A stretch of DNA of 64,000 bases from JACDHG01 sp963815295 (GTDB taxonomy: Bacteria > Actinomycetota > Actinomycetes > Propionibacteriales > Nocardioidaceae), in the NCBI GenBank assembly GCA_963815295.1, contig CAWFFZ010000013.1, forward strand, positions 124,001-188,000, in the 5' to 3' direction. The first letter of the stretch is position 1; the number at the start of each line of letters is the position of its first letter. The translations under genes were made by a program, and so were the position numbers. The notes under the pieces were generated by a model that had not been told where the DNA came from, ran no database searches, and saw nothing but the letters and a program-made list of their open reading frames with translations. This document shows, one piece after another, positions 43,944-53,497 of the stretch.

Positions 43944-44621
43944 TCAGCCGCCGTCCGGGTCGAGCCGATAGCCGACCAGACGGACCGTCTGGAGGCTCTT
44001 TCGGCCGAACGGTTCATCTATTCGTAGCCGCAGTTGTCGTACGTAGACCTCGACGATGTTCGGGTCACCCTCGAATGCGAAATCCCATACGTGCTTGAGT
44101 ATCTCGGTCTTGGAAACGACATCGCCTGCTCGCCGGAGAAGAAACTCCAAGAGTGAGAACTGCCGCGGTGTGAGCTTGATCGGGGTTCCTGCCCTCGACA
44201 CAAGGTGCGAGGCAGGGTCAAGACTCAGATCACCAGCCACAAGCACGGTCGGTCGCTCGCTGCCGCCCCGGCGTAGCAGGGCCCTGATGCGGGCCACCAA
44301 AACGACATACGAGAATGGCTTGGACAAGAAGTCATCGGCACCCGTGTTGAGTGCAAGGGCTTCGTCTTGAGTGCCGACCTTCGCGGTGAGCATCAATATC
44401 GGCGTCCAGTTGCCCTCCTCTCGCAACAGCGCGCAGAGTTCGTCACCGCGGAGACCGGGCAGCATGATGTCGAGCACGATGGCGTCGTAGGAGTTCTCAC
44501 GGGCGTACCAATGGCCCTCGATGCCGTCCAGGGCGACGTCGACGGCGAACCCCTCAGCCTCAAGGCCGCGCTTGAGCGCTCCAAGGAGATGCTTGTCATC
44601 GTCGACGACGAGGAGGCGCAT
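43944..44621 (-). CDS. OmpR-family response regulator
   Basis: 225 residues from ATG 44621. Receiver domain with acidic pocket VVDDD, phospho-acceptor Asp51 (DAIVLDIMLPGLRG), Thr (MLTAK) and Lys (SKPF); C-terminal winged helix (LTPRQFSLLEFLLRRAGDVV then EVYVRQLRLRID). Partner of the kinase downstream. Divergent from the secreted protein at 44805, a plausible target. Confidence 0.95.
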   Translation of the reverse strand: MRLLVVDDDKHLLGALKRGLEAEGFAVDVALDGIEGHWYARENSYDAIVLDIMLPGLRGDELCALLREEGNWTPILMLTAKVGTQDEALALNTGADDFLSKPFSYVVLVARIRALLRRGGSERPTVLVAGDLSLDPASHLVSRAGTPIKLTPRQFSLLEFLLRRAGDVVSKTEILKHVWDFAFEGDPNIVEVYVRQLRLRIDEPFGRKSLQTVRLVGYRLDPDGG

Positions 44622-44804
44622 GAACTCAGCGTGGCAGGTGACGTCTGAACGCGGGCTGAACCGGGGCTGAATGTGTGGACGCCCGCCGTGGTCGGCACCA
44701 TCGGAGAACTCAGCGCGGCATTCCGGCGCACTCAGCGTGGCTTCAGTGACCGGCACGCACGATGATCCTGCCCCGATCAACGGGGACGCGATGAGGAGGA
44801 TCCC

Positions 44805-45590
44805 ATGGCAAGTCCAATTTCTCGACAGCACTGGCCCCTAGCCGTCGGCGTTACGGCGCTGCTGCTTGGCGCTCTCGGCGCAGCAGGTGGTGCACAGGCA
44901 GGCGCTCCCGCAACGTCTGGCGGTGCCGCAGGGGCAACCCAGCAGACGTCCCACAGAGACCTACCCATTCGCCCACTCCCTCCGCCCGGCCAGTTCGTCG
45001 CGACGATCGACAATCGTTACCTGCCACTGGCCCCCGGTACGAAGTGGATCTACCGAGGTGGTACGCACGCCGAAGAGCGCATTGTCGTCAGGGTGTTACA
45101 CCGGACCAAGCAGATCGAAGGGATCACAGCCACCGTGGTACGCGACACGGTCACGGCCGATCGTGAGCTGGCCGAAGACACGTTTGACTGGTTCGCTCAG
45201 GACCGGCGAGGCAATGTCTGGTACCTCGGAGAGGCTACGAAGGAGTACGAAGACGGCGAGGTCGTGTCGACCGAGGGGTCATGGGAGACCGGTGTTGATG
45301 GCGCCAAGGCTGGCATCGCCATGCTCGGGCACCCCAGGGTGGGGACGCGCTACTGGCAGGAGTTCCTGCAAGGCGAGGCGATGGATATCGGGCAGGTCCT
45401 GGATCTGGCGCTGAAGGTGGCGGGTCCGGCCGGTCACTTCCGTCACGTCCTCATGACAAAGGACGCCACTCCGCTCGAGCCTGCTGTGCTTGAACTCAAG
45501 TTCTACGCACCGCGCATCGGCGTAGTCAGAGAACTCGACCTCAATCCCGAGCAAGGAAGCGCCGATCTGATCCGGATGGTCAAGCCTTGA
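44805..45590 (+). CDS. Secreted hypothetical protein
   Basis: 261 residues with a signal peptide (WPLAVGVTALLLGALGAAGGAQA, cleavage likely after AQA). The mature part contains FVATIDNRYLPLAPGTKWIY, a beta-rich domain that recurs in actinobacterial exported proteins of unknown role, and VRDTVTADRELAEDTFDWFAQD. No catalytic motif. ATG 44805 has a GAGGAGGA site. Divergent from the two-component system. Confidence 0.8.
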   Translation: MASPISRQHWPLAVGVTALLLGALGAAGGAQAGAPATSGGAAGATQQTSHRDLPIRPLPPPGQFVATIDNRYLPLAPGTKWIYRGGTHAEERIVVRVLHRTKQIEGITATVVRDTVTADRELAEDTFDWFAQDRRGNVWYLGEATKEYEDGEVVSTEGSWETGVDGAKAGIAMLGHPRVGTRYWQEFLQGEAMDIGQVLDLALKVAGPAGHFRHVLMTKDATPLEPAVLELKFYAPRIGVVRELDLNPEQGSADLIRMVKP

Positions 45591-45688
45591 TGGCTACCAC
45601 AAACCCGTCAAGGCAATCTCGTGCCAGTTCAACGAGGCCCGCTGCTAGACAGCTGAGCGCCTACGACACGGCGCCCCGCGACGAGCAC

Positions 45689-45720
45689 CGCCCGCCCTCT
45701 CACTCGGGAGAGGGCGGGCG
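45689..45720. terminator. Bidirectional 13-bp hairpin terminator
   Basis: CGCCCGCCCTCTC (45689-45701) pairs perfectly with GAGAGGGCGGGCG (45708-45720). It lies between the stops of two convergent genes (45590 and 45745). Confidence 0.85.
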
Positions 45721-45744
45721 GCTTCTCGTCACCCGTGGGGCTGC

Positions 45745-46230
45745 TCAGGTTCGTGCAGGCGGCCGCTTGCGTGCCTCTGCTGCGTCTTTGCGGTCGATGG
45801 AGGCCTCGAGCCGGTCGACGGCAGCGGAGACGCGGTCCTTCAGGGCAGCTTCACGCGCTTGGGCGTGGGGGCTGTCGTTGGCGAGTTTGGCCCGGTCCTC
45901 CTCCGACGCTAGGCGGTCGCTGTTGGAGTGCGCTCGGTCGCCCTGGGCGAGGGCTCTCTTGTCGGATGCCTTCGTGTCGGCGAGGCTGCCGGTGGAGACC
46001 TGGAGCTCGGCCACTCTGTCGTGCCTGTCAGCAGCTTCGTCGCGAGCGTCCGCTTTTTCGTCGCGTCGCTCTGCCTCGGCCAGGATCTTGTCGACGTCGT
46101 CCTCTCGGAAGCCGCTGGCGATGTCGCGGGCGTCTGCCAGCGTGTCTCGGGCGTCGGCAATGCGGTCTCGCTGGTGCGCTGTCGCGTCGCGCTCGGCTGC
46201 TCTGTCGTCGTCCGATTCATATTCGTTCAT
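45745..46230 (-). CDS. Highly charged coiled-coil protein
   Basis: 161 residues from ATG 46230 (MNEYESDD). Nearly all of it is heptad-like charged sequence with RD/AD repeats (RDRIADARDTLADARD, ERRDEKADARDEAADRHD). Similar RD-rich helices occur fused to GGDEF and sensor proteins in Actinobacteria; here they stand alone. No membrane segment. Probably a long helical stalk or oligomerisation protein; function unknown. Confidence 0.65.
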   Translation of the reverse strand: MNEYESDDDRAAERDATAHQRDRIADARDTLADARDIASGFREDDVDKILAEAERRDEKADARDEAADRHDRVAELQVSTGSLADTKASDKRALAQGDRAHSNSDRLASEEDRAKLANDSPHAQAREAALKDRVSAAVDRLEASIDRKDAAEARKRPPART

Positions 46231-46531
46231 CGCCACACGCCCTTTCCTAGAAGCACTTCGTCGACCCGTCGCTGCGTGAGACGGGCGGCACTGAGCGTTG
46301 CGGCGATGATGACCTCGATCAAGAGGTCGGTCTCTTCGGCCACCACTTCGTCTTCCAACCGAAGGTTGGTCGACAATGGCTGCTCTTCTGGGAGCTCGAC
46401 CATTAGGTATCCGATCCGTCATGCCCGGCGCTGACTGCCGTGTAGCCAGATGCTGCTGCCTTGGGTCCGCCGGTCAGCGAGACGGATACCTGCTCGTGTT
46501 GACAAGGCATCAGCCGTGGAATGAGGGGGCG
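46231..46531. other. No convincing gene; upstream region of the coiled-coil protein
   Basis: About 300 bases. CTTCCAACCGAAGGTTGG near 46351 contains the inverted pair CCAACC/GGTTGG. No coding frame with protein character. Confidence 0.4.
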
Positions 46532-46945
46532 TCATTCGCTGTGAGTATCGATTCGCTTACCCAGAGTGTCACTAGCAGCCATGGCGGTCAACGAGAATGC
46601 AGAAACGTATGAGGCCCACGTGCGCCCCGGGGCACCGGCCAGTAAGCCGGTGCTACACGAGCCGGGCGGCCTGTAGTCGACGGCGACGTTCAAGGCCTTG
46701 TCGACGTCGGAGGGCGACAACAGGACCACGGTTTCGTAGCTGCTGATCGCGCCCGAGGTGGCTACAGCCCCGGCCATGGCTATCGCGGCGGCGTGGTCAG
46801 GTACGTCGACGATGAGGATGACGTCGTCATCGCCGAACGCGAAGTAGAACGACTCGAGTGATCCGCCGACGCCGGCGAGGGCGCCCTCGACTGACTTCAC
46901 CCGGCTGCTGCCGCCTTCTTCGCAGATCAGAGGTGCAGCACCCAC
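46532..46945 (-). pseudogene. GYD-domain protein lacking its first strand
   Basis: Residues EEGGSSRVKSVEGALAGVGG, then ESFYFAFGDDDVILIVDVPD, then AVDYRPPG match GYD-domain proteins, small dimeric-barrel proteins. These normally begin with about 20 residues (a KYLF/YTxEG type strand) that are missing; the frame opens at GTG 46945 inside the last codons of the FGGY kinase gene. A tail of ~40 residues after YRPPG is not typical. It looks like the 5' end was replaced when the sugar operon arrived, though translation coupled to the kinase stop is possible. Confidence 0.55.
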
Positions 46946-48369
46946 CTGTCATACGCCGCATCCAGCTTGCTGCTTTGCAGCGAGGGGATCTGGTCGACGA
47001 TGGTGGCGGGCACTGTCAGTCGGACCCCGATGCCGCGTGCTGCCAGCAGCGCAGCTCCTAGCGCCGAGGCGCTGCGCATTTGCAGGTACGTGACGGGTTG
47101 CTGGAGGACGTCGGTGACGAGTTGGCGTACCCACGGGTCCCGCGCGCCGCCACCGGACAGCAGGACTGAGCGGTCAAGTCCACCGATGATGTCGATGCCG
47201 CGCCGGATGGTGTACGCGAAGGCCTCGAAGGCGGAGCGTGCCAAGTCCGGCCGGCTTGTCGAGGCTGTGAGGCTTGACCAGCCGGCAGTGGCGTCGGACG
47301 CTGCTACAGCCCCTCGCTCACCGGTGAGGAACGGCATGAAAAGTGCACCCTTGGACCCGGCGGGGGCCTGCTTCGCCAGCGCGACGAGCTCCGTCCACGT
47401 CACACCCAACGCCCTTTGCACCCACGACAGCGCGATTCCCCCATTCTGGATGGCCAGCATCTCGTACCAACCGCCGTCGGCGTCCGCATAGAGATGTGTA
47501 ATCGGATCGGTGCGCATTCGGGCCTCGGCATCGGGGCGCATGATCTGGATCCCGGTGCCCGCATTGACAACGAGTGAGTCGCTCCAAGAGTCGGTCGGCT
47601 GGGTTGCTTTGAGTGCCACCAACGCCGCGGCGGTGTCGGCGGCGCCAGCCACGACCGGAACAGCGACTTGGGACTCGACGTGGCTGCTCGCAAGGTTCGA
47701 CGTCCCCACCACGGTGTCACTCGCGACCAGTGACGGCAGCTGTTCGCGGGAGATGCCGGCGAGGGAGAGCGCCTCGGTCGACCAATCATCGGTTGCGACG
47801 TCCCACAGCAGGGTGGCCGACGCGTCGCTTCGTTCCCCTGCCTTGTCACCCGTGAGCTGGCCACGTAGCCAGTCCTTTGGAGCTGTGACCAGCGCCGTCA
47901 TCTCCAACGACGCCGCTTCGTGCACCGAGAGCCAGGACAGGAGCGGGCCTGCCATGCCGGCGACCAGGGGATTGGACAGTCTCGCGCGGGCATCGGTGGG
48001 GAGGTCGCGCCACTGTGGCAGCACTTCGGCGGCCCGCTGGTCTGGCCACAGCAGCGCGGGTCGCACGGGTTGGCCGGTCGGGTCGGCGAGGACTACGCCG
48101 TGCATCTGCCCAGTGACCCCTATCGCCGCAACGTGGATCGCAGTCCGCGATCCCGACCTGGGCGCCGACAGCATCTTTAGCGCCCGATGCAGCGCCGCCG
48201 TCCACTCGGCGGGATCCGTCTCCGCGTGCCCGGAGGCAGGCTCGCGAACGTCGTATGGCTCCTCCGACTCGGTGAGGATCACTCCGTCTGAGCCGACCAG
48301 GCTGAGCTTGAGACCGCTGGTGCCGAGGTCAACGCCGAGGAAGGCGCCGGCGTCGGATTCGGGGCTCAC
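46927..48369 (-). CDS. xylB: FGGY carbohydrate kinase (xylulokinase-like)
   Basis: 480 residues. ATP-binding start FLGVDLGTSGLKLSL, substrate region ALLWPDQRAAEVLPQW, FGGY C-terminal signature around RGIDIIGGLDRSVLLSGGGAR. Xylulokinase is the closest subfamily by motif, yet the flanking ketose 3-epimerase leaves D-xylulose, D-ribulose, D-allulose or D-tagatose as possible substrates. Its ATG overlaps the epimerase stop (48366-48369). Confidence 0.85.
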   Translation of the reverse strand: MSPESDAGAFLGVDLGTSGLKLSLVGSDGVILTESEEPYDVREPASGHAETDPAEWTAALHRALKMLSAPRSGSRTAIHVAAIGVTGQMHGVVLADPTGQPVRPALLWPDQRAAEVLPQWRDLPTDARARLSNPLVAGMAGPLLSWLSVHEAASLEMTALVTAPKDWLRGQLTGDKAGERSDASATLLWDVATDDWSTEALSLAGISREQLPSLVASDTVVGTSNLASSHVESQVAVPVVAGAADTAAALVALKATQPTDSWSDSLVVNAGTGIQIMRPDAEARMRTDPITHLYADADGGWYEMLAIQNGGIALSWVQRALGVTWTELVALAKQAPAGSKGALFMPFLTGERGAVAASDATAGWSSLTASTSRPDLARSAFEAFAYTIRRGIDIIGGLDRSVLLSGGGARDPWVRQLVTDVLQQPVTYLQMRSASALGAALLAARGIGVRLTVPATIVDQIPSLQSSKLDAAYDRWVLHL

Positions 48370-49220
48370 GACCGGTGAAGCCCGTCTGCCATGAAGGTGT
48401 GCGCGTGCTTGGCAAGGTCGTCACCGTCGCTCCACAGGTTCCGCCACACTGCGAGATCGTTACTCAGATCCGGATGCACCACGGCAGAACTGAAGCTCTC
48501 GAAGGTTAACGTCCCCTGGTACCCGGACGAGACGATTGCGGTAAAGAAGGAGTCGAAGTCGATGGTGCCCGACCCGAGGTATCCCCGGTGGGACTCCCCG
48601 ATGTGTACGTAGCCGAGCCGGTCGCCGGCCTTTTCGACGGGTTGCACGAACCCGTCCTCTTCGATGTTCATGTGGTACGTATCCAGGTGGACACGTAAGT
48701 TCGTCCTCGTTGCGTCCAGAAGCTCCAGCATCTGCACTGCGGTGTTGGCAACGTTGGTTTCGTAACGATTCACCACCTCGAGGCTGACCCGAACCTCGGC
48801 GTGGTCGGCGCGGGCTGCAAGGTGCTGCAGGGCGTCGATGACGTGTCCGCGCGATCGCTGGGTGAGCGGAGCGGGATACTTGGTGAGCTGTGAATAGAGC
48901 ACCCCGCAGAGGTCTGCGGCACCGATCTCGGCGGTGACTTCGACAGCGCGTGCCAACATGTGCTCGCCGGCGGCCACGACGTCTGGGTCCTCGCTGGACA
49001 CATCCGCGTGTGCGGGGAGTCCCATCGAGCATGCTGCCGCCAGGCCGTGCTCGCTGAGTAGCTCCCGAGTCATGGCGGTGTCGATGGCGAAGGGATCGAG
49101 GATCGGGATCTCGATCAGATCGAAACCTGCTGCCGCTGCCGAGGACACGGCGTGCCGGGCACCAGCCTCGTCCCATGCCCCGCTCCAGACCATTGCGTGC
49201 ACCCCGAGCTTATTGCTCAT
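48366..49220 (-). CDS. D-tagatose/D-psicose 3-epimerase family protein
   Basis: 284 residues, TIM barrel. The four metal ligands of ketose 3-epimerases are present: Glu in SLEVVNRYETN, Asp in VHLDTYHMNIEED, His in YVHIGESHRGYLG and Glu in TLTFESFSS. Interconverts ketoses at C3 (for example allulose/fructose, tagatose/sorbose, ribulose/xylulose). Coupled to the ABC ATPase and kinase genes by 4-base overlaps on both sides. Confidence 0.88.
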   Translation of the reverse strand: MSNKLGVHAMVWSGAWDEAGARHAVSSAAAAGFDLIEIPILDPFAIDTAMTRELLSEHGLAAACSMGLPAHADVSSEDPDVVAAGEHMLARAVEVTAEIGAADLCGVLYSQLTKYPAPLTQRSRGHVIDALQHLAARADHAEVRVSLEVVNRYETNVANTAVQMLELLDATRTNLRVHLDTYHMNIEEDGFVQPVEKAGDRLGYVHIGESHRGYLGSGTIDFDSFFTAIVSSGYQGTLTFESFSSAVVHPDLSNDLAVWRNLWSDGDDLAKHAHTFMADGLHRS

Positions 49221-50053
49221 CTCCGCATCGCCTGCGGTGCGTCGGCGAACGCACGCTTGGTGCCCTCATCGGAGAGCGCACCGGTGACGAGTGCTACCAG
49301 CTCCTGGGCGTCGGTCTCGGCTGCCTTGCGTCGAGCCACGGTCTGGCCGGCACGCATGACCTGCACGTGGTCGGCGAGCTGCATGACCTGTTTGAAATTG
49401 TGGCTGATGAGCAGGATGCTGACTCCGCGGTCTCGCAACGAGCTGATGAGCTCCTCCACGCGGGCGGTCTCCTGCACACCGAGGGCCGCTGTCGGTTCGT
49501 CGAGAACGACCAGCTTGGAACTGAAGCCGGCAGCACGTGCCAGAGACACAGCCTGTCGCTGGCCACCGCTCAGCCGGCGTACCCGTGAGTTGACCCGCGG
49601 AACGTTGATGGCCAGCTGGCTGACCATCGAGTGTGCCTCGCGGCGCATCTTGCCGCGGTCGAGCAGCCTGAACGGTCCGAAGCCGCGCGTCACCTCGCGA
49701 CCCAAGAACAAGTTCTGTGCGACGGTGAGGTCCTCGACGAGCGCCAGGTTCTGGAAGACGGTCTCGATGCCGGCCGACCGTGCCTGCTCAGGGTTGGTGA
49801 AGTGCACCACCTGACCGTCGAGCAGGACCTCACCCCTGTCAGGAGCGTGGACCCCGACGATGCACCGCACCAACGTGGACTTCCCGGCACCGTTGTCGCC
49901 GATGATGGCGGTGACTTGGCCGCGTGGAAGGTTCATCGTGGCATCGCGGAGCGCATGTACGCGGCCGAAGCTCTTGGACACACCACGGATGGAGAGCACA
50001 TCGTCGGAGGCTGGCGCGTCCGAGACTGCGGTGTTTGACCTGTCATTTGTCAT
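49217..50053 (-). CDS. Sugar ABC transporter ATP-binding protein (single domain)
   Basis: 278 residues from ATG 50053 (overlaps the permease stop, ATGA). Walker A GDNGAGKST, signature RLSGGQRQAVSLARA, Walker B LVVLDEPTAALG, switch His LISHN. It resembles one half of RbsA; the family in Actinobacteria often has a single domain (FrcA-like). The long frame up to 50722 is in the permease region and not part of the gene. Confidence 0.92.
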   Translation of the reverse strand: MTNDRSNTAVSDAPASDDVLSIRGVSKSFGRVHALRDATMNLPRGQVTAIIGDNGAGKSTLVRCIVGVHAPDRGEVLLDGQVVHFTNPEQARSAGIETVFQNLALVEDLTVAQNLFLGREVTRGFGPFRLLDRGKMRREAHSMVSQLAINVPRVNSRVRRLSGGQRQAVSLARAAGFSSKLVVLDEPTAALGVQETARVEELISSLRDRGVSILLISHNFKQVMQLADHVQVMRAGQTVARRKAAETDAQELVALVTGALSDEGTKRAFADAPQAMRR

Positions 50054-51039
50054 TTGTTGAACCTCGTAATGAAGGCGGCCAGCACCACGACGATGCCGAC
50101 AGTAAGTGGTTGGTAGAACTCCGAAAGTCCGACTCGGGTGAGCCCGTTGACCAAGGCGGTTAGCAGCAAGGCCCCGACGACCGGGCCCGCGATGGTTGCG
50201 CGGCCGCCGAACAGGCTCACACCGCCCAGCACGACGGCTGCGACCGAGTTCAGCAGGAAAGCTGTGTTTGCCGCCGGCTCTGCGGCACCGACACGGGCAA
50301 CGAGCAACAGTGCGGCCACCCCCGCAAGCCCGGCTGAGATCACATAGACACCCGTCTTGACCATCCAGGTGCGGATTCCGACGGAGCGTGAGCTCTCCTC
50401 GGAACCCCCAATTGCCAACACGTGCAGCCCGAAACGCGTGTGAAACAGCACCACGTGTGCAAAAACCGCCAAGCCGATGGCTATCAGCACCGACCAGGAG
50501 AAGATCCAGATGCCGTTGACCGACAGCTTGATGAGCACCGGCTCGACCACTGTCGTCTTCTGACCGTCGGCGATGATGAGCGCGAGCCCTGAGGCGGCAG
50601 AAAGTGTCCCGAGAGTCACGATGAAGTCGGTGATGCCGCCCTTCGAGATGATGAGTCCGTTCAGGACGCCGACCAACGTTGCCGCCGCGAGGCCGGCGAG
50701 GGCGGCGCCCCAGATGTTCCACCCCGCCGCGTAGAACTCGCCGAGGACGATGGCGCCGAGCGTCATCGTGGACGCGACGGCAAGGTCGATGCCGCCCGTG
50801 GCAATCACGAATGTCTGGCCGATGGTCAACACGATGAGGATCGCGCTGGCCTGGAGGATGGCTGACACATTCCCTTCGCTGAGGTAGCCGGGGTTGATGG
50901 CCGCGAAGAAGATTGCCATGGCGATAAGGCCGAGCGTTGATGCAAGTTCCGGCCAGGAAACCTCGGAGAGGCGCCAGGGCTCCCTAGGCTCGGACGGTGG
51001 CGAGGGGGCGGGGGCGGTTTGAGTAGCAGTCACGGCCAT
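50050..51039 (-). CDS. Sugar ABC permease, RbsC/FrcB type
   Basis: 329 residues, about ten membrane segments. Family blocks: GQTFVIATGGIDLAVASTMT, LNGLIISKGGITDFIVTLGT, and ALAIGGSEESSRSVGI-like (LAIGGSEESSRSVGIRTWMVK). Follows the binding-protein gene by 39 bases. Confidence 0.93.
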   Translation of the reverse strand: MAVTATQTAPAPSPPSEPREPWRLSEVSWPELASTLGLIAMAIFFAAINPGYLSEGNVSAILQASAILIVLTIGQTFVIATGGIDLAVASTMTLGAIVLGEFYAAGWNIWGAALAGLAAATLVGVLNGLIISKGGITDFIVTLGTLSAASGLALIIADGQKTTVVEPVLIKLSVNGIWIFSWSVLIAIGLAVFAHVVLFHTRFGLHVLAIGGSEESSRSVGIRTWMVKTGVYVISAGLAGVAALLLVARVGAAEPAANTAFLLNSVAAVVLGGVSLFGGRATIAGPVVGALLLTALVNGLTRVGLSEFYQPLTVGIVVVLAAFITRFNK

Positions 51040-51078
51040 CTCCTGGCTGGTTGGGGGTACGGCGTTGTCGGCATCGGG

Positions 51079-52095
51079 TCACTCCAGCGGGTTGTCGAAC
51101 TCTGCGAACGGGGCCGGGAAGGCGTCGAGAGCCTTGTCGGCCACGTCCTTGGTGACGACTGCGACCGGAGCGGTGACGTTCTCGGGCACCGTCTCTCCTG
51201 CAGCGGCCATGTCGCAGGCCTGCACGCCCATCTGTCCGATGGCATAGGGGTACTGCGCCACGGTGGCGTAGAGGTCACCAGCGTCAACCGCTTTCAGTGC
51301 GTCCTCGATGCCGTCAACGCCGATGATCGAGATGTCACCGGTCTTGTTCGCGTTGGCGACAGCCCGAGCGATCCCGAGTGCCATGTCGTCGTTGGCGGAG
51401 AAGAAGCCCTTGAGGTCGGGGTTGGCCGACAAGATGTCAGTGGCCTTGGTCAGGGCGATCTGTCGATCCCAGTCGGCGGCAACGGTCTGGACGATCTCCA
51501 GATCAGCCGCACCCTGCTTAAATCCTTCGAGACGGGCCCCGCTGGTCGCGTCACCGGAGATGCCGCCGATCAGCGCGACCTTGCCGCTGCCGCCCACAGC
51601 CTCGACCATTGCTTCGCCGCCCAACTTGCCGGCCTCGACGTTGTCCGTGCCGATGTAGGTCGCAACCTCCAGATCAGCCTTGCTCGCAGCGTCGGCGTCG
51701 ATCGGGCTGTCGATGTTCACGACGGGGGTGTCTGTGGCCGCGATCTGGGCCAACCCTTGAATCAGGTTGGTGCCGGAGATCGGATTCACGACGTAGCAGC
51801 CGAAGCCCTGTTGAGCCATGGCGTTGAGTTTGTCCGCCTGGCCGCTCGTGTCTGTGATGCTAGCCGCGGCCTGGACCTCGACCTCGGCATCAGCGTCGGC
51901 AGCTGCGGCGTCGATGCCCTCCTCCATCTGCTGGAAGAAGGGGTTGTCCAAGCCCTTGATAATTGCTGCGTACGACGTCGACCCGCCATCGCTGCCGTCC
52001 CCGCCGGCCTGGGGATCCTCGCCGCACCCGGCAAGCGCCAAGATGCTCAGCGTCACGACGGTGGCCGGTACGACAGTGGATCGGAACTGGCTCAT
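51079..52095 (-). CDS. Sugar-binding lipoprotein, RbsB type
   Basis: 338 residues; lipobox LALAGC with Cys at ~24. Periplasmic-binding fold: YAAIIKGLDNPFFQQMEEGI, ALIGGISGDATSGARLEGF, ADPDLKG-like SANPDLKGFFSANDDMALG. First gene of the pentose/ketose operon; divergent from the ROK regulator. Confidence 0.93.
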   Translation of the reverse strand: MSQFRSTVVPATVVTLSILALAGCGEDPQAGGDGSDGGSTSYAAIIKGLDNPFFQQMEEGIDAAAADADAEVEVQAAASITDTSGQADKLNAMAQQGFGCYVVNPISGTNLIQGLAQIAATDTPVVNIDSPIDADAASKADLEVATYIGTDNVEAGKLGGEAMVEAVGGSGKVALIGGISGDATSGARLEGFKQGAADLEIVQTVAADWDRQIALTKATDILSANPDLKGFFSANDDMALGIARAVANANKTGDISIIGVDGIEDALKAVDAGDLYATVAQYPYAIGQMGVQACDMAAAGETVPENVTAPVAVVTKDVADKALDAFPAPFAEFDNPLE

Positions 52096-52150
52096 CTCTA
52101 CTCCTAGCTGAGGTTGTGTTGGCCACCGGGGGCTTGGGTGGTTAATGTCT

Positions 52151-52168
52151 GACTGCAGACTTTAAAGT
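52151..52168. promoter_or_regulatory. Palindromic operator candidate between binding protein and ROK regulator
   Basis: ACTTTAAAGT (52159-52168) is a perfect 10-bp palindrome, directly preceded by inverted arms GTCTG (52148-52152)/CAGAC (52157-52161). ROK repressors bind AT-centred palindromes, and the site sits ~55-75 bases before the binding-protein start. Confidence 0.5.
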
Positions 52169-52306
52169 AGACTACATACACGTGTCAACAGACGTAATCG
52201 CGTAACAGTGCAGCCGTATATACTCGTCCCAGTCGACAGAAATCCAATCCACGCAACGGGTCGCCCCTGGAGGGGACCGAGCGACCAGGAAGGCGTCAAT
52301 GCCCCC

Positions 52307-53476
52307 ATGAAGGCGAGCGCCGGGTCACCTCCTGCCCTAGACGCCGGTTCGGCCGCACTGCTCGATCTGTTGCGACGGCGCGGCCCCCTCACTCGAACCG
52401 AGATGACCGCCGCCACCGGATGGGCGCGCGTCACGGTGACGAGTCGGCTCGAGCGGCTGCTCGACAGCGGTCTACTGGCCGGGGACGGATCCGCCAACGG
52501 AAATCGTGGCCGTCCTGCGGTCCGCTACCGGCTCGACGCAACGCGTGCTGTTCTGCTCGTTGCTGACATCGGCGCGTCCGGGATGCGCCTTGCGAGAGTA
52601 GACCTCGAGGGCCGAGTCGAGGCCACCACCGGTCTCCGCGCTGCGATCGAGGAGGGGCCCGAGCCGATCCTGCGAGTTGCGCACGAGGGCCTGCTTGCCC
52701 TGGCCGCGTCCGCCGAGCGTCCCGTGTGGGGCGTTGCGATGAGCCTTCCTGGTCCAGTCGACTTCGCCGCTGGTCGAGTCGTGACGCCGCCGATCATGAC
52801 CGGATGGGACGGAGTTCCCGTGCGTGACCTCGTGCACCACTGGTTCGACTGTCCGGTCCTCATCGAGAACGACGTGAACGCCATGGCCGTCGGAGAGCAG
52901 GCGACAAGCTTTCCCAATATCCGGGACCTGCTGGTCGTAAAAGTCGGGACCGGCGTCGGCTGCGGCATCATCAGCGACGGCCATGTCATGCGTGGTGACG
53001 CCGGAGCAGCGGGCGATCTTGGACACACTTGGGCTGACGTTGATAAGGCACACGTCACGCCTCCAGACTGCAGGTGCGGCAAACGCGGCTGCCTGGAGGC
53101 GTACGTCGGCGGCTGGGCGATCGCGCGAGACGTCGGCGCAGCGCTCAATCGCAACGTTGACGTCGACGAGCTCGTTGAACTGCTGAGAATTGGCGACCCC
53201 ACTACCGTGCGCTTGGTACGCGACGCCGGTCGCATCCTGGGAACCAGCCTGGCCACCGCGGTATCGCTGCTCAATCCGTCCGCGGTGGTACTGGGTGGAC
53301 AGATTGCGATGGCGGCACGCGATCACCTCCTTGCAGGCTTGCGCGAGCGCGTGTATACCCGCGCCCTGCCGCTGGCAACACGACATCTCGACATCTCTAT
53401 TAGCTCGCTGTGGCCCAATTCCGGCGTCCATGGCCTCGCGCGAGGACTCGCCGATATCGCCCTCACCAGCCGCTGA
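52307..53476 (+). CDS. ROK family transcriptional regulator
   Basis: 389 residues from ATG 52307. N-terminal winged helix (LLDLLRRRGPLTRTEMTAAT then WARVTVTSRLERLLDSGLL), then a ROK sugar-binding domain with END motif (LIENDVNAMAVGEQ) and intact zinc cluster CRCGKRGCLEAY. XylR/NagC-type repressor, likely for the divergent sugar operon. Confidence 0.92.
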   Translation: MKASAGSPPALDAGSAALLDLLRRRGPLTRTEMTAATGWARVTVTSRLERLLDSGLLAGDGSANGNRGRPAVRYRLDATRAVLLVADIGASGMRLARVDLEGRVEATTGLRAAIEEGPEPILRVAHEGLLALAASAERPVWGVAMSLPGPVDFAAGRVVTPPIMTGWDGVPVRDLVHHWFDCPVLIENDVNAMAVGEQATSFPNIRDLLVVKVGTGVGCGIISDGHVMRGDAGAAGDLGHTWADVDKAHVTPPDCRCGKRGCLEAYVGGWAIARDVGAALNRNVDVDELVELLRIGDPTTVRLVRDAGRILGTSLATAVSLLNPSAVVLGGQIAMAARDHLLAGLRERVYTRALPLATRHLDISISSLWPNSGVHGLARGLADIALTSR

Positions 53477-53497
53477 TCGCCTCTCGGGATGCCGCGT

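Noticed and set aside
45587..46279. 230-codon Ser/Arg-rich plus-strand frame
   Set aside because: Antisense to the charged coiled-coil protein and crosses the bidirectional terminator.
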